From Gammaproteobacteria bacterium (lineage in GTDB: Bacteria > Pseudomonadota > Gammaproteobacteria > Pseudomonadales > Azotimanducaceae), in assembly GCA_009839505.1 (NCBI GenBank), contig VXPO01000086.1, positions 1 through 64,000 of the forward strand: a stretch of 64,000 bases of DNA, written 5' to 3'. Below are positions 16,826-29,442 of the stretch, piece after piece (the first letter of the stretch is position 1; each line of letters begins with the position of its first letter). The notes under the pieces are model-generated. The model saw only the letters and a program-made list of their open reading frames with translations. It was not told where the DNA came from and ran no database searches. The position numbers and the translations under genes were made by a program.

Positions 16826-17215
16826 ATGACGCTGCAGTTGGACCACACCATCGTACCCGCACACGACAAGGTGAAGTCGGCGCAGTTCATCGCCGGCATC
16901 CTCGGGCTCGAGTACCACGGCACCTGGGGTCACTTCGCCCCGGTGAAGATCAATGAGACGCTGACCCTCGATTTCGACGACTCGCCGAATCCCCGCTCCA
17001 GCCACTATGCCTTTCTCGCCTCGGACGAGGAGTTCGACGCCATCCTCGACCGCGTCAAGGCGGCCGGTGTCGTTTTCGGCAGCGGCCCCCGCAGCCGCAC
17101 CGACGGCGAGATCAACCATCGCTGGGGCGGACGCGGGTTCTACTTCGAATGCGAAGACGGCCACATCTGGGAAGTCATCACGCACACCTACGGCGACGAT
17201 CCAACGTCGCCGTGA
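16826..17215 (+). CDS. VOC (glyoxalase/bleomycin-resistance) family protein
   Basis: 129 residues; the ATG at 16826 follows GGAG by 6 nt. One vicinal-oxygen-chelate domain: LDHTIVPAHD at the start (His ligand), a central HYAFLASDEEFDAILDRVKAAGV, and GRGFYFECEDGHIWEVITHTYG at the end (Glu ligand). Typical small VOC enzymes are dioxygenases, lyases or binding proteins; the substrate cannot be read from the sequence. It stands alone, 99 bp upstream of the PA4642-like gene. Confidence 0.8.
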   Translation: MTLQLDHTIVPAHDKVKSAQFIAGILGLEYHGTWGHFAPVKINETLTLDFDDSPNPRSSHYAFLASDEEFDAILDRVKAAGVVFGSGPRSRTDGEINHRWGGRGFYFECEDGHIWEVITHTYGDDPTSP

Positions 17216-17313
17216 CGCCGCGACATGTATCATCCGCGCCTGCGCGTCGGCGGTGGCGATGCGGCAAGTGTCGGTGAGCACGCCGGTTCAGGCACCGCTT
17301 CGACGGAGATTCG

Positions 17314-19314
<2,001 letters not shown>

Positions 19315-19343
19315 GCGCAAAGACAAGGACTCAATGGCGCTCA

Positions 19344-19562
19344 ATGGCGAAAGAAGAACAAATCGAGATGGAAGGCGTTGTTGTCGACACGCTGCCGAAC
19401 ACCATGTTTCGGGTGGAGTTGGACAACGGACACGTGGTCACCGCTCATATCTCGGGCAAGATGCGCAAGAACTACATCCGCATCCTCACAGGCGACCGCG
19501 TTAGAGTCGAACTGACCCCCTACGACCTCACCAAGGGTCGCATCACGTTCCGCGAACGTTAG
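19344..19562 (+). CDS. infA: Translation initiation factor IF-1
   Basis: 72 residues, exactly the E. coli length. Starts [19 protein letters not shown] and contains the S1-type OB fold ([38 protein letters not shown]). Converges with clpA, 12 bp away, as in E. coli. Confidence 0.97.
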   Translation: MAKEEQIEMEGVVVDTLPNTMFRVELDNGHVVTAHISGKMRKNYIRILTGDRVRVELTPYDLTKGRITFRER

Positions 19563-19574
19563 GGCACCCCACGG

Positions 19575-21839
19575 CTACACCTTGGCGGTTCGGGGTTCGA
19601 TCTCGAGCGCCAGCTCGCCGCCGTCCTCGGTGATGTGGACCACGCCGCCACCGTCCGACAGATCGCCGAACAGGATGTCCTCCGCGAGACGGCGCTTGAT
19701 CTTCTCCTGGATCAGCCGCTGCATCGGGCGCGCGCCCATCTTCGTGTCGTAGCCCTCCCGCGCCAGCCAATCGCGCGCGGACTCGTCCACATCGAGTTCC
19801 ACTTTCTTGGCGTCGAGTTGGCCCTGCAGTTCCGTCAAAAACTTGTCGACGATGGACTTGATGATGTCCATGGGCAACGCGTTGAACTGCATGATCGCAT
19901 CGAGGCGATTGCGGAACTCCGGCGTGAACATCTTCTTCAACACCTCCATGGCATCGGAGCCGTGATCCTGCTCCGTGAACCCGATGGAAGCCCGCGACGC
20001 CTCTTGGGCGCCCGCGTTGGTGGTCATGATCAGAACCACGTTGCGGAAGTCCGCCTTGCGGCCATTGTTGTCCGTGAGGGTGCCGTGATCCATGATTTGC
20101 AGGAGCAGGTTGAACACCTCAGGGTGGGCTTTCTCCACCTCGTCGAGCAGCACCACACTGTGCGGGTGCTTGACCACCGCTTCGGTGAGCAGTCCGCCTT
20201 GGTCGAATCCCACGTACCCCGGCGGTGCTCCGATCAGGCGCGAGACGGTGTGCCTTTCCATGTATTCGGACATGTCGAAGCGAAGCAGCTCGACGCCCAT
20301 GATGAAGGCCAACTGCCGGCACACCTCGGTCTTGCCCACGCCCGTGGGACCGGCGAAGAGGAATGAGCCGATGGGTTTGCCCTCGGTTTTGAGTCCCGCG
20401 CGCGACAGCTTGATCGCCGAGGCCAGGGTGTCGATGGCTTCGTCCTGACCGAAGACCACGAGCTTCAGGCGCTGATCGAGATCGCGCAACGCTTCCTTGT
20501 CCGAGGTCGTTACCTGGTTCGACGGGATCCGAGCGATCTTCGCCACCACCTGCTCGACATCCACCGCACCCACCGTTTTCTTGCGCCGGCTGGGGGACAG
20601 AAGCTGCTGGGCGGCGCCGGCCTCGTCAATCACATCGATGGCCTTGTCCGGCATGAAACGGTCGGTGATATAGCGTTCCGACAGCTCCGCGGCCGCCCGC
20701 AACGCCCGGTCGGTGAAGCGAAGTCGATAGTGGTCCTCGAACCGTGACTTCAGGCCTTTCAGGATGAGGTAGGTGTCGTTGACGTCCGGCTCGACGATGT
20801 CGATCTTCTGGAACCGGCGTGACAGGGCGCGGTCCTTCTCGAACACGCCCCGGTACTCGTGGTAGGTCGTGGAACCCATGCAGCGGATGTCGCCCGAGGC
20901 GAGCAGCGGCTTCAACAGGTTGGAGGCGTCCATCACGCCACCGGAGGCCGATCCGGCACCGATGATGGTGTGGATCTCGTCGATGAACAGGATCGATCCT
21001 TCCTCCTTCTGAAGTTCGGCGAGCAGCACCTTGAAGCGTTTCTCGAAATCGCCCCGGTACTTCGTCCCCGCCAGCAGGGCACCGAGATCGAGCGCCAACA
21101 CGCGGCTCTCAGCGACCACTTCCGGCACTTCGCCGTCGACGATGCGCTTGGCGAGCCCCTCGGCGATCGCCGTCTTGCCGACGCCGGATTCCCCCACCAA
21201 CAGCGGGTTGTTCTTGCGGCGGCGGCAGAGGATCTGGATGACGCGTTCCACCTCGATGTCGCGACCCACCAGCGGGTCGATCTTCCCGGCCCTGGCCAAC
21301 TCGTTCAGGTCGCTCGCAAAGCTCTTCAGCGCCGGTTGCGCCTCGCCCTGCTCGCCCTCCTGCGCCCCGCCATCGCCCGTCTCCGCGTTCTCGGGCGTCT
21401 TCTTCGATATGCCGTGTGCAACGTAGTTCAGGACGTCGAGACGCGCGATCGACTGCTTCTTTAGGCAGTAGACGGCGTGGCTCTCCTGTTCGCCGAACAT
21501 GGCGATCAGCATGTCGGCGCCGTTCACCGGCTTGTCGCCCCGGGACTGCACGAGGAAGATCGCGCGCTTGATGACCATGTCGAAGCCCGCGGTCTTCTCC
21601 GGCTCGCGGTACCTGTGCATCTGTCCGGCCGGTACCAGGGGCGTGTTGGCGTCGATGAACTCTTCCAAGTCGCGACGGAGCACGCCCAAGTCGGCACCGA
21701 CATTGTTCAGAACATCCACTGCCACCCGGTCGTCGAGGAGCGCGAGCAGCAGGTGCTCAGGGGTGACGAACTCGTGGCGCTTCTCGTAGGCCTGCTGCAT
21801 CACGTTCTTGATGGCATTCATCAGTTGTTCACTTAGCAC
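19575..21839 (-). CDS. clpA: ATP-dependent Clp protease ATPase subunit ClpA
   Basis: 754 residues (E. coli 758). N-domain (1-~145) for ClpS binding, first AAA+ module with [18 protein letters not shown] and Walker [15 protein letters not shown], second with [15 protein letters not shown] and [14 protein letters not shown]. An IGF-type loop for ClpP docking falls where expected in the second module. It unfolds proteins for ClpP. clpS lies 21 bp upstream on the same strand. Confidence 0.97.
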   Translation of the reverse strand: MLSEQLMNAIKNVMQQAYEKRHEFVTPEHLLLALLDDRVAVDVLNNVGADLGVLRRDLEEFIDANTPLVPAGQMHRYREPEKTAGFDMVIKRAIFLVQSRGDKPVNGADMLIAMFGEQESHAVYCLKKQSIARLDVLNYVAHGISKKTPENAETGDGGAQEGEQGEAQPALKSFASDLNELARAGKIDPLVGRDIEVERVIQILCRRRKNNPLLVGESGVGKTAIAEGLAKRIVDGEVPEVVAESRVLALDLGALLAGTKYRGDFEKRFKVLLAELQKEEGSILFIDEIHTIIGAGSASGGVMDASNLLKPLLASGDIRCMGSTTYHEYRGVFEKDRALSRRFQKIDIVEPDVNDTYLILKGLKSRFEDHYRLRFTDRALRAAAELSERYITDRFMPDKAIDVIDEAGAAQQLLSPSRRKKTVGAVDVEQVVAKIARIPSNQVTTSDKEALRDLDQRLKLVVFGQDEAIDTLASAIKLSRAGLKTEGKPIGSFLFAGPTGVGKTEVCRQLAFIMGVELLRFDMSEYMERHTVSRLIGAPPGYVGFDQGGLLTEAVVKHPHSVVLLDEVEKAHPEVFNLLLQIMDHGTLTDNNGRKADFRNVVLIMTTNAGAQEASRASIGFTEQDHGSDAMEVLKKMFTPEFRNRLDAIMQFNALPMDIIKSIVDKFLTELQGQLDAKKVELDVDESARDWLAREGYDTKMGARPMQRLIQEKIKRRLAEDILFGDLSDGGGVVHITEDGGELALEIEPRTAKV

Positions 21840-21860
21840 GCTGGCACCTCTGTTGATCCA

Positions 21861-22214
21861 CTAGTCCGCGTCGGTCTCTTCAACCGCCGACTTCAACGGA
21901 TGGTTGTTCTCCTGAGCATAGGCGTTCACCTGTTCCGACTTGGTCTCGGCGATTTCGCGCGGGTAGATCCCGATCACCGCGCTTCCCGTGGTATGGACCG
22001 TCCACATCAGCCGCCACGCCTTCTCCACGTCCATGTAGAAGAACCGCATGAGGACGTGGACGACAAATTCCTGGGGCGTGTAGTCATCGTTGAGCAAAAT
22101 GACCTTGAACATGGGAGGCGGCTTGAGCTTGGGCTCTTCCACGTGCTCCCTGACGATGGTCGTGGTATCCCTGTCATGGTCGAAATCATCCGGACCATCC
22201 GACGAAGCCCGCAT
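21861..22214 (-). CDS. clpS: ClpS, N-end-rule adaptor of ClpAP
   Basis: 117 residues from the ATG at 22214; the frame remains open to 22394, with another ATG at 22286, but neither has a good ribosome-binding site and the shorter form fits the family (E. coli 106). Core PPPMFKVILLNDDYTPQEFVVHVLMRFF with the Asn-Asp-Asp substrate pocket, then EKAWRLMWTVHTTGSAVIGIYPREIAETK. Delivers N-degron proteins to ClpA, encoded directly downstream. Divergent from cspD. Confidence 0.92.
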   Translation of the reverse strand: MRASSDGPDDFDHDRDTTTIVREHVEEPKLKPPPMFKVILLNDDYTPQEFVVHVLMRFFYMDVEKAWRLMWTVHTTGSAVIGIYPREIAETKSEQVNAYAQENNHPLKSAVEETDAD

Positions 22215-22490
22215 CGTCGTCACCGCGATTGGTCGTCTTCCCGATGCGGGCACGTCGCGCGATGAGTTCCGAATGGTTGAGCGCATCGTCTCCGCTCGAA
22301 CGACTTTGTGCGGACCATTGGCTTCGACGCAACAATCATAACCCAGTTCCATCGGGCCGCGAGTGGCGGGCGTCACGGGCCAGAACCGGACCAAATACAG
22401 GTTTCAAACTGAAACACATGCGCGTTTCTGACATTCCCCGCGAACTAGGACTAGAATCGGCGGTTTTGACAGATTGGCGGCATACCGGAC

Positions 22491-22814
22491 ATGCCAACGG
22501 GCAGGGTCAAGTGGTTCAACAACGCCAAGGGATACGGATTCGTCCTCGCAGAGTGCGCTGACGAGGATCTCTTCGTGCACTATTCGTCCATCCAGATGAA
22601 CGGCTACCGCACGTTGCGCGCGGGGCAAGAGGTAACGTTCGACATCCAACAGGGGCCAAAGGGCCTGCACGCGGTCAATGTCCGCACCACGGAAGATGAG
22701 GACTACGACTCGGGCGCCACTGCCGACGACAGCCAAGACGCCGTCCCCGATTCTCCGGAATCCGGCGACGACGCCAATGACGCCGACCCGGAGTCCGACG
22801 GCGACGACAGCTAG
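22491..22814 (+). CDS. cspD: CspD-like cold-shock-domain protein with acidic tail
   Basis: 107 residues. Residues 1-~66 are a cold-shock OB fold with RNP1 (KGYGFVLAE) and RNP2 (DLFVHYSS); MPTGRVKWFNNAKGYGFV is typical of CspD. Residues 67-107 form a tail rich in Asp, Glu, Ser and Ala (EDEDYDSGATADDS...), making it longer than E. coli CspD (74). It sits divergent to clpS-clpA, the standard gammaproteobacterial location. CspD inhibits replication by binding single-stranded DNA; the tail may modulate that. Confidence 0.88.
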   Translation: MPTGRVKWFNNAKGYGFVLAECADEDLFVHYSSIQMNGYRTLRAGQEVTFDIQQGPKGLHAVNVRTTEDEDYDSGATADDSQDAVPDSPESGDDANDADPESDGDDS

Positions 22815-22867
22815 ATTCCTCGCTAGTACCTAGGCGGAGCGACTCGCTCCTTCCCTCCAGAAAGCCG

Positions 22868-24133
22868 CTATGCGGCTGCCATGTGCCCGATCATCGCGTC
22901 GCCGAACTCGGAGCATTTCACCAACGTCGCGCCCGTCATCAGCCGCTCGAAGTCGTAGGTTACGGTCTTCTCGCCGATCGCGCCTTCCATTCCCCGAACG
23001 ATCAGATCGGCTGCCTCGCGCCAGCCGAGGTGACGCAGCATCATTTCCGCCGATAGGATCAGCGAACCCGGGTTGACCTTGTCCTGGCCCGTGTACTTCG
23101 GGGCCGTGCCGTGGGTGGCCTCGAACAGTGCAACCCTGTCCCCGATGTTGGCTCCAGGCGCGATGCCGATTCCGCCCACCTGCGCCGCGAGGGCGTCCGA
23201 GAGGTAGTCGCCGTTGAGGTTCATCGTTGCAATGACGTCGTACTCGTCCGGGCGGGTCAGAATCTGTTGCAGCATGGCATCCGCGATCATGTCCTTGATG
23301 ACGATCTGCTTGCCGCTACGGGGATTGATCAACTCGTGCCAAGGACCCCCGTCCAACGGCGTCGCGCCGAACTCCTCCGCCGCCAACTGGTAGCCCCAGT
23401 CCTTGAAGGCACCCTCGGTGAACTTCATGATGTTGCCCTTGTGCACGAAGGTCAGCGAGTCCCGGTCCTCGCTGATGGCGTACTCGAGAGCCTTGCGAAC
23501 CAAGCGCCGGGTTCCTTCCACGGAAACCGGCTTGATGCCGATCCCACAGTTCACCGGGAACCGGATCTTCTGTACGCCCATGGTGTCCTGCAGAAACGCG
23601 ATCACGCGGTCGGCATCCTCCGTGCCCGCCTCCCACTCGACCCCGGCGTAGATGTCCTCGGTGTTCTCGCGGAAGATGACCATGTCGGTCTTCTCCGGTG
23701 CGACTACCGGGCTCGGAACGCCGTTGAGCCAACGAACCGGGCGTTGGCAAACATAGAGATCCAAATGCTGTCGGAGGGCGACGTTGAGAGAGCGGATACC
23801 TCCACCGACGGGTGTGGTCATCGGTCCCTTGATGCCCACCGAGAACTCGCGCAGGGCAGCCAGGGTCTCGTCCGGCAACCATTCGTCTTCGCCGTAGACG
23901 CGCAACGACTTCTCGCCAGCGTAGATCTCCATCCACGCGATGGAGCGTTCGCTCCCGTATGACTTCTCCACGGCCGCGTCCACGACCTTGCACATCACCG
24001 GCGTGATGTCGATGCCGATGCCGTCGCCCTCGATGTAGGGGATGATGGGGTGGTCGGGTACATTCAACGTGCCATCTTCGGCAACGGTGATCCTGTCACC
24101 CGTCGTTGGCACGACGATGTGTTCGTAACCCAT
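22868..24133 (-). CDS. icd: Isocitrate dehydrogenase, NADP-dependent
   Basis: 421 residues from the ATG at 24133 (E. coli 416); a start at 24166 would add 11 unsupported residues. Motifs: [17 protein letters not shown], substrate serine region [51 protein letters not shown] and [17 protein letters not shown], the last typical of NADP-specific enzymes. Oxidises isocitrate to 2-oxoglutarate. It competes for isocitrate with the lyase encoded at 29.4 kb. Confidence 0.96.
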   Translation of the reverse strand: MGYEHIVVPTTGDRITVAEDGTLNVPDHPIIPYIEGDGIGIDITPVMCKVVDAAVEKSYGSERSIAWMEIYAGEKSLRVYGEDEWLPDETLAALREFSVGIKGPMTTPVGGGIRSLNVALRQHLDLYVCQRPVRWLNGVPSPVVAPEKTDMVIFRENTEDIYAGVEWEAGTEDADRVIAFLQDTMGVQKIRFPVNCGIGIKPVSVEGTRRLVRKALEYAISEDRDSLTFVHKGNIMKFTEGAFKDWGYQLAAEEFGATPLDGGPWHELINPRSGKQIVIKDMIADAMLQQILTRPDEYDVIATMNLNGDYLSDALAAQVGGIGIAPGANIGDRVALFEATHGTAPKYTGQDKVNPGSLILSAEMMLRHLGWREAADLIVRGMEGAIGEKTVTYDFERLMTGATLVKCSEFGDAMIGHMAAA

Positions 24134-24238
24134 TCGAATCCCCACGCGGCTGCAAAAGCGCGGCATTGTACATCACGCGCCGCGCCCCACCGGCTACGTT
24201 CGGCACGTTGTACGTGTTGGGGGTCGGCCCTTTGGACG

Positions 24239-24694
24239 CTACCAGGACTGGCGTCTTTGCCGGTCCTCGGCGGTCGCCTGGATCCACCGCTGGCCACCGT
24301 CGTGAGCTTCCTTCTTCCAGAAAACCGCGTCGGTCTTCAGGTAGTCCATGACGAACTCGCATGCCGCGAAGGCATCCGCACGGTGGGCGGACGCGACCAG
24401 TACAAGCACGATCTGATCTTCGGGCGCGAGTTGTCCCACGCGATGGATCACGACAACGTCAAACAGCTTCCAGCGTGTGGCCGCCTGATCCACGATCTTG
24501 CGGATGCTCGACTCGGTCATGCCTGGATAGTGCTCTAAGTACAGACCGCGTACCGAGTCGTCCTGGGACCGGTCCCGAACCAGACCGCCGAAAGCAACCA
24601 CCGCGCCCGCGCTACCGGCGCAGCGGCTCCGGCATGCGGCCCACTCCCGGCCAATGTCGAAGTCGTCGGTCTGGACCCGAATCTCGGCGTGCAC
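24239..24694 (-). CDS. moaE: Molybdopterin synthase catalytic subunit
   Basis: 151 residues from the GTG at 24694 (E. coli 150); an ATG at 24739 exists but lies inside moaD. Catalytic lysines are in YLKTDAVFWKKE, with GGLVRDRSQDDSVRGLYLEHYPGM and HRVGQL upstream. Together with MoaD thiocarboxylate it converts cPMP to molybdopterin. Last gene of a moaC-moaD-moaE operon; moaA and moaB are not in the window. Confidence 0.92.
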   Translation of the reverse strand: MHAEIRVQTDDFDIGREWAACRSRCAGSAGAVVAFGGLVRDRSQDDSVRGLYLEHYPGMTESSIRKIVDQAATRWKLFDVVVIHRVGQLAPEDQIVLVLVASAHRADAFAACEFVMDYLKTDAVFWKKEAHDGGQRWIQATAEDRQRRQSW

Positions 24695-24701
24695 GACCGG
24701 C

Positions 24702-24977
24702 TTACCCGCCGGTGACGGGAGGCAGGAAGGCGACTTCATCGCCGGCTTCGAGCCCCACGTCGCCCCGCACGATCGTCTGGTTCACGCAAATCTGCACGCC
24801 GCGCACGTCGATGGCCTCGAATTGCGTCTTCGTCAACAGCCCGGCGAGCTTCGCGCGTACCCCGGCGATGCTGGGTTCGTCCAGCGCCAGTTCCACGATC
24901 TCGCGGTCCACGGCCTCGCGCAGGGAAGCGAAGAAACGAACGCTGACCGCAGTGGTCACGGACGTCGCGGTCGTCAC
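24702..24977 (-). CDS. moaD: Molybdopterin synthase sulfur-carrier subunit
   Basis: 91 residues from the GTG at 24977, which overlaps the moaC stop (GTGA) and is preceded by GGGAG. Ubiquitin-like beta-grasp fold: [45 protein letters not shown]. The C-terminal Gly-Gly is the adenylation and thiocarboxylation site. Partner of MoaE encoded downstream. Confidence 0.92.
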   Translation of the reverse strand: MTTATSVTTAVSVRFFASLREAVDREIVELALDEPSIAGVRAKLAGLLTKTQFEAIDVRGVQICVNQTIVRGDVGLEAGDEVAFLPPVTGG

Positions 24978-25450
24978 GGCGACCGCTCCCAAGTCCCGGA
25001 CTTGCCGCCTTCCTTACGGACGAGTTGGACGTCTTCGATCGTCATGCCGCGATCCATCGACTTGAGCATGTCGTAGACCGTCAACGCGGCGATGCTGACC
25101 GCCGTGAGCGCCTCCATCTCAACCCCCGTACGGCCCGTGACGCGGCACATGGATTCGATGATCAGCGCGGACTCCCCTTCGGCCGAGAAGTCCACCGCGA
25201 CCTTGGAAAGCGGCAACGGGTGGCACAGGGGTATGAGCTCACTGGTCCGCTTGGCGGCCTGGATGCCCGCCACGCGTGCGACTGCGAGCACATCGCCCTT
25301 GGCCGCGCCACCTGCAAGGGTCGCCCGCAAGCTATCGGCAGACATGCGGACCCGTGCCCGTGCGCAGGCTTCCCGGTGGGTCGACGGCTTGCCCGAGACG
25401 TCGACCATGGAGGCCTCGCCGCGCTCGTTCAAGTGGGTCAAACCAGCCAT
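24974..25450 (-). CDS. moaC: Cyclic pyranopterin monophosphate synthase
   Basis: 158 residues. [75 protein letters not shown] and the C-terminal [11 protein letters not shown] are all family signatures; the catalytic Lys/Asp region is intact. It makes cPMP from the MoaA product. Divergent from mnmA with a 97-bp gap; first gene of the moa operon. Confidence 0.95.
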   Translation of the reverse strand: MAGLTHLNERGEASMVDVSGKPSTHREACARARVRMSADSLRATLAGGAAKGDVLAVARVAGIQAAKRTSELIPLCHPLPLSKVAVDFSAEGESALIIESMCRVTGRTGVEMEALTAVSIAALTVYDMLKSMDRGMTIEDVQLVRKEGGKSGTWERSP

Positions 25451-25514
25451 CGCAGGGAGCATACAGTCTGTCGGACCTCGTCGCGACAGCGCCGAGGGGC
25501 GACCGCCAGCACGT

Positions 25515-25520
25515 TATAAT
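25515..25520 (+). promoter_or_regulatory. -10 element upstream of mnmA
   Basis: A perfect TATAAT, 27 nt before the mnmA GTG. The -35 region (around 25492) is poor, so this may be an activator-assisted or short-spacer promoter. Confidence 0.4.
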
Positions 25521-25547
25521 CCCGCGTCTTTTCTGCCGAGGCGATCC

Positions 25548-26645
25548 GTGACACGTTCGGTCATGGTGGGCATGTCCGGCGGCGTCGACTCCGCCGTCGC
25601 AGCACTCATCCTCAAGGAATGCGGATACGACGTCGCGGGCCTGTTCATGAAGAACTGGGAAGAGGACGACGGCACCGAGTACTGCACCGCGCTCGCCGAC
25701 TACGCCGACGCTGCCGAGGTGTGCAAGACCCTCGGCATCGAGCTCGCCACCGCCAACTTCTCGGCGGAGTACTGGGACAACGTCTTTGAAGCGTTTCTCG
25801 CCGACTACCGCAGCGGTCGCACGCCCAACCCCGATGTGCTGTGCAACCGCGAGATCAAGTTCAAGCTGTTCACGGACTACGCCGCCGAACTCGGCTTCGA
25901 CACCGTTGCCACCGGACACTACGCGCGTCGCAGCCTCCCGGGTGAGAGCTTTCGGCTCTTCAAGGGATGCGACGTCAACAAGGACCAGACCTACTTCCTG
26001 CAAGCCGTGCCAGCGGCACAGCTCGACGGCTGCCTGTTCCCCGTTGGCGAACTCACCAAACCAGCCGTGCGCGACCGCGCCCGCGACGCAGGCTTCGCCG
26101 TGCACGACAAGAAGGACAGCACTGGAATCTGCTTCATCGGCGAGCGCCGCTTCGCCGACTTCCTCGGTCGCTACGTTTCAGCATCGTCGGGACCCATTGC
26201 GGACACGGAGGGCGCGGTCATCGGCGAGCACCGGGGACTGGCTTTCTACACGTTGGGTCAACGCCAGGGGATCGGCATCGGCGGCATGCGGGACCGTGAC
26301 GAGCGACCTTGGTACGTCGCCGCCAAGGACATGGAAACCAACACCCTGATCGTGACCCAGGACGAGAGTGACCTCGCCGCCTCCTGGCTCAATGCCTCGA
26401 ATCTGAACTGGATCTCGCCCGGACCGAGCGAACGCGCGAGCGCGGGAGAAGCGCTCTCGTGCACGGCCAAGACCCGCTATCGCCAGCCCGACCAGCCGTG
26501 CACGGTGACCGTCGACGGCGACCGCGCCCGCGTGGTTTTCGACCAACCCCAACGAGCCGTGACCCCGGGTCAGTACGTCGCTTTCTACGACGGCGACGAA
26601 TGCCTGGGCGGTGGCCGCATCGACGCGGCGGGGAGCGGGACGTGA
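25548..26645 (+). CDS. mnmA: tRNA-specific 2-thiouridylase MnmA
   Basis: 365 residues from the GTG at 25548, preceded by GAGG; an ATG five codons in is an alternative. PP-loop [15 protein letters not shown], catalytic cysteine in [10 protein letters not shown], second cysteine in [12 protein letters not shown], and the C-terminal beta-barrel with [14 protein letters not shown]. It places the 2-thio group on U34 of Lys, Glu and Gln tRNAs. Overlaps purB (GTGA). In E. coli hflD lies between mnmA and purB; here it is absent. Confidence 0.95.
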   Translation: MTRSVMVGMSGGVDSAVAALILKECGYDVAGLFMKNWEEDDGTEYCTALADYADAAEVCKTLGIELATANFSAEYWDNVFEAFLADYRSGRTPNPDVLCNREIKFKLFTDYAAELGFDTVATGHYARRSLPGESFRLFKGCDVNKDQTYFLQAVPAAQLDGCLFPVGELTKPAVRDRARDAGFAVHDKKDSTGICFIGERRFADFLGRYVSASSGPIADTEGAVIGEHRGLAFYTLGQRQGIGIGGMRDRDERPWYVAAKDMETNTLIVTQDESDLAASWLNASNLNWISPGPSERASAGEALSCTAKTRYRQPDQPCTVTVDGDRARVVFDQPQRAVTPGQYVAFYDGDECLGGGRIDAAGSGT

Positions 26646-28033
26646 CCGGCGATCAGCATATCGGGCTGTCCGCGGTCTCCCCGCTCGATGGGCGGTACGC
26701 CAAGCGTACGCGTGATCTGTCTGCGATCGTCAGCGAGTTCGCGCTGCATCGCTACCGCGTACGCGTGGAGGTGGAGTGGTTCCTGCACCTGGCAGGCCTC
26801 CCCGAGATCTCGGAACTGTCCGTCGACCCCGAGAGCGAGTCGCGTTTCAAGAGGATCTGGCAGGACTTCAACCACGCCGACGCCGAAGCCGTGCGCGACC
26901 TGGAGGCCAAGACGAACCACGACGTCAAGGCCGTCGAGTACTTCGTCAAGGATGCGATTGTGCGCACTGACAAGACCCTCGTCGACAGCATCGAGTTCGT
27001 GCATTTCGCCTGCACGTCTGAGGACATCAACAACGTCGCCTATGCACTGATGATGCAGGAAGCCCGGGATACTGTGCTTGTGCCGACGATGGACCGGTTG
27101 ATCCAAGCGCTACGGGACTTCGCAGCGCCGTTGGCCAACGTGCCCATGCTCGCGCGCACCCACGGCCAGGCTGCGTCGCCCACCACCGTCGGCAAGGAAC
27201 TGGCCAACGTCGTCGTGCGTCTCGGCCGTCAACGCGAGCAGTTCCGCACGAGCGACATCCTCGCCAAGATGAACGGCGCCGTGGGCAACTACAACGCTCA
27301 CGTTGTGGCCTATCCGCAGGTCGACTGGCCGGCCCGCAACCGGGAGTTCATCGCCCGCCTAGGACTCGACTTCAACGAACACACCACGCAGATCGAGCCC
27401 CACGACTACCTGGCGGAGCTTTTCCACAGCCTCATCCGCTTCAACCAAGTCGTCCTTGACTTGGATCGGGACGCTTGGGGCTACATCGCTCTCGGCTATT
27501 TCAGGCAGCGGCCCGTGCCGGGCGAGACCGGCAGTTCGACCATGCCCCACAAGGTCAATCCCATCGACTTCGAGAACTCCGAGGGCAACGTCGGCCTCGC
27601 CAACGCCCTGCTCGGACACCTTGCGGAGAAACTCCCGGTGTCGCGTTGGCAGCGCGACCTTTCCGACTCCACCGCGCTACGTAGCGCCGGCACAGCCTTC
27701 GGTCACTGTATCGTCGCTTGGGACAGTGCATGCCGGGGCATCGCCAAGCTCGATGTGGACCGCGCGCGACTCGCCGACGATCTGGACGGTGCCTGGGAAG
27801 TGCTTGCCGAGGCCGTGCAGACCGTGTTGCGGGCTTCCGGGGCACACGAGCCCTACGAACGCCTCAAGGATCTGACGCGGGGCCGGCAACTCGACCGGGA
27901 CGTGTATCGGGCGATGCTCGATGAACTCGATCTGCCCGCCACCCTGCGCGACCGGCTCGCAACACTTACGCCGGCGGAATACACGGGATTGGCGGCCCGT
28001 CTAGCCCGCTGGGCACTCGAGCGCGTTGGATGA
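26642..28033 (+). CDS. purB: Adenylosuccinate lyase
   Basis: 463 residues from the GTG at 26642 (E. coli 456). [18 protein letters not shown] at the N-terminus, [46 protein letters not shown], and the fumarase-lyase signature [19 protein letters not shown] carrying the catalytic serine loop. Acts twice in purine synthesis. Coupled to mnmA upstream and to a GNAT gene downstream by 4-bp overlaps. Confidence 0.96.
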   Translation: MTGDQHIGLSAVSPLDGRYAKRTRDLSAIVSEFALHRYRVRVEVEWFLHLAGLPEISELSVDPESESRFKRIWQDFNHADAEAVRDLEAKTNHDVKAVEYFVKDAIVRTDKTLVDSIEFVHFACTSEDINNVAYALMMQEARDTVLVPTMDRLIQALRDFAAPLANVPMLARTHGQAASPTTVGKELANVVVRLGRQREQFRTSDILAKMNGAVGNYNAHVVAYPQVDWPARNREFIARLGLDFNEHTTQIEPHDYLAELFHSLIRFNQVVLDLDRDAWGYIALGYFRQRPVPGETGSSTMPHKVNPIDFENSEGNVGLANALLGHLAEKLPVSRWQRDLSDSTALRSAGTAFGHCIVAWDSACRGIAKLDVDRARLADDLDGAWEVLAEAVQTVLRASGAHEPYERLKDLTRGRQLDRDVYRAMLDELDLPATLRDRLATLTPAEYTGLAARLARWALERVG

Positions 28034-28449
28034 CGAACTACCAGGCCTCAGAGGTGCCTTGGGAAAGCCACCGCGACGCCCTTTCCCATATCCGTCGAAC
28101 GGTCTTCGTCGAGGAACAGGAGATCGATCCCGACGAAGAATGGGATGGCGAAGATCCCCACTGCCGCCACTTTCTGGCCATCGACGAAGGCGGCTGTCCC
28201 ATCGGTACCGCCAGGCTGATGCCGTCAGGTCAGATCGGGCGCATGGCAGTACTTGAGTCATGGCGGGGGCGGGGCGTCGGCGCCCAGCTCCTAGCACTTG
28301 CCGTGGGTGCCGCCCGGGACAAGGGCCTGGCGGTCTTCCTGCACGCCCAGGCAGATGCCATCGGGTTCTACGAGCGTGCGGGGTTTCAACTTCACGGCGA
28401 GCCGTTTGCGGAAGCGGGCATCGAGCACAGGATGATGACTCTGCCCTGA
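28030..28449 (+). CDS. GNAT-family N-acetyltransferase
   Basis: 139 residues, start overlapping the purB stop (ATGA). A single GNAT domain resembling the ElaA/YjcF group: RRTVFVEEQEIDPDEEWDGED, CRHFLAIDEG, acetyl-CoA-binding MAVLESWRGRGVGAQLL and FYERAGFQLHGEPFAEAGIEH. The substrate is unknown. As the last gene of an mnmA-purB unit it probably has no functional tie to purine synthesis. Confidence 0.8.
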   Translation: MTNYQASEVPWESHRDALSHIRRTVFVEEQEIDPDEEWDGEDPHCRHFLAIDEGGCPIGTARLMPSGQIGRMAVLESWRGRGVGAQLLALAVGAARDKGLAVFLHAQADAIGFYERAGFQLHGEPFAEAGIEHRMMTLP

Positions 28450-28555
28450 CTTCCGGCTCCCCCACCGCCCGCGCCGAGACGTTCACGGACATCATCCGGG
28501 CCTATGCCGCAACGCACCGCCCAACTGCACACGACGTAGCCTCACGGCACGAATC

Positions 28556-28810
28556 TCACGCCTCGTCACCAGACACCGGCGGGACGTCCGGCGCGTCGTG
28601 GAGATAACGCTGCAAATCGCCCGGCTTCGCATTCGCGCCACGCCGGGCGAAGAGTCGCTCCGCAGTCTCCACCGCGCCGATCTTCTGCGCGACGGCGGCA
28701 GTGATCCACTGATTCAACGAGACACCGTCGTCGCGAGCAAGACGTGCTGCCTGCTCCTTCAACGAGGCGGGCAGGTTGAGTGGGTACTTGTACCGTACAG
28801 TGTCGGTCAC
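28556..28810 (-). CDS. Ribbon-helix-helix antitoxin (HicB/CopG-like)
   Basis: 84 residues from a GTG overlapping the toxin stop (GTGA). YKYPLNLPASLKEQAARLARDDGVSLNQWITAAVAQKIG is a ribbon-helix-helix module of the type found as the DNA-binding part of HicB-like antitoxins; the C-terminal ~35 residues (LFARRGANAKPGDLQRYL...) would wrap the toxin. It would neutralise the PIN protein encoded upstream and repress the pair. Confidence 0.75.
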   Translation of the reverse strand: MTDTVRYKYPLNLPASLKEQAARLARDDGVSLNQWITAAVAQKIGAVETAERLFARRGANAKPGDLQRYLHDAPDVPPVSGDEA

Positions 28811-29226
28811 CTTTCTAGTCTCCGTAAGACCTCGCCTGGAGAGGCGACATCGATTCCCAAAGTCCGTGCTGGTCCGAAGTCTCTGAGATTGTGCGTCACA
28901 ATGACTTCGGCCCTTCCGTTGTTGGCCACTTCAAGAACCATCTCGTCGTCAGGGTCGCGCAGTGTTGGTCGCGTGCTGAAATAGATGTCGACCGGCTCCG
29001 CGAGGCTCGCCAACGCATCCATGATCGCTGCCACGTCAGGGAGTGTGTGGCCAGTCGCAGCCCGAACTTCACTCCGTGTAAGCACCGCCTCGTACTCCAA
29101 GAACAAGGCCGTTGAACACAATATGGTGGGGTTGCCGACCGCCACATGTCGCAGTAGTTCATTGCTCGCGCCATTGATGCTTCGAAATGCCGCCACAACG
29201 ACATTCGTATCGAGCACCACCCGCAT
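28807..29226 (-). CDS. PIN-domain toxin (COG1569 type)
   Basis: 139 residues from the ATG at 29226; the open frame upstream to 29610 only runs antisense to aceA. Acidic residues of a PIN nuclease: LDTNVVVAAF (first Asp), LEYEAVLTR (Glu), DPDDEMVLEVANNG and VTHNLRDFG (last Asp). Such proteins are Mg-dependent ribonucleases. It precedes the antitoxin, the reverse of the more common order. Base composition here is less GC-rich than its neighbours, hinting at acquisition. Confidence 0.8.
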   Translation of the reverse strand: MRVVLDTNVVVAAFRSINGASNELLRHVAVGNPTILCSTALFLEYEAVLTRSEVRAATGHTLPDVAAIMDALASLAEPVDIYFSTRPTLRDPDDEMVLEVANNGRAEVIVTHNLRDFGPARTLGIDVASPGEVLRRLER

Positions 29227-29372
29227 GGCCAGACTATCAATGACATCTCCCGAGATGTCAATCTGGATTGTGCCCAAGGTGAGCGCCAACGGAGCTTCAT
29301 GTCGCAGGGACAGTCCTTCGTATTCGGCCGGCCCCAAAACGACTGAACACTTCCAATCGTCGACCGCGCCGC

Positions 29373-29378
29373 TACAAT
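29373..29378 (+). promoter_or_regulatory. Possible -10 of aceA
   Basis: TACAAT lies 64 nt before the aceA ATG, with a weak -35 candidate (TTCCAA, 29351-29356, 16-nt spacer). Weak support. Confidence 0.3.
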
Positions 29379-29442
29379 GTCGGGCTTTTCGTGCCCCCGG
29401 AAAGTGGGCACGTCCACCCAAGAGCACCTGGAGGAACTCAAG

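Noticed and set aside
22215..22394. Extended ClpS N-terminus
   Set aside because: It would add 60 residues absent from ClpS proteins and has no suitable ribosome-binding site, though the ATG at 22286 cannot be excluded.
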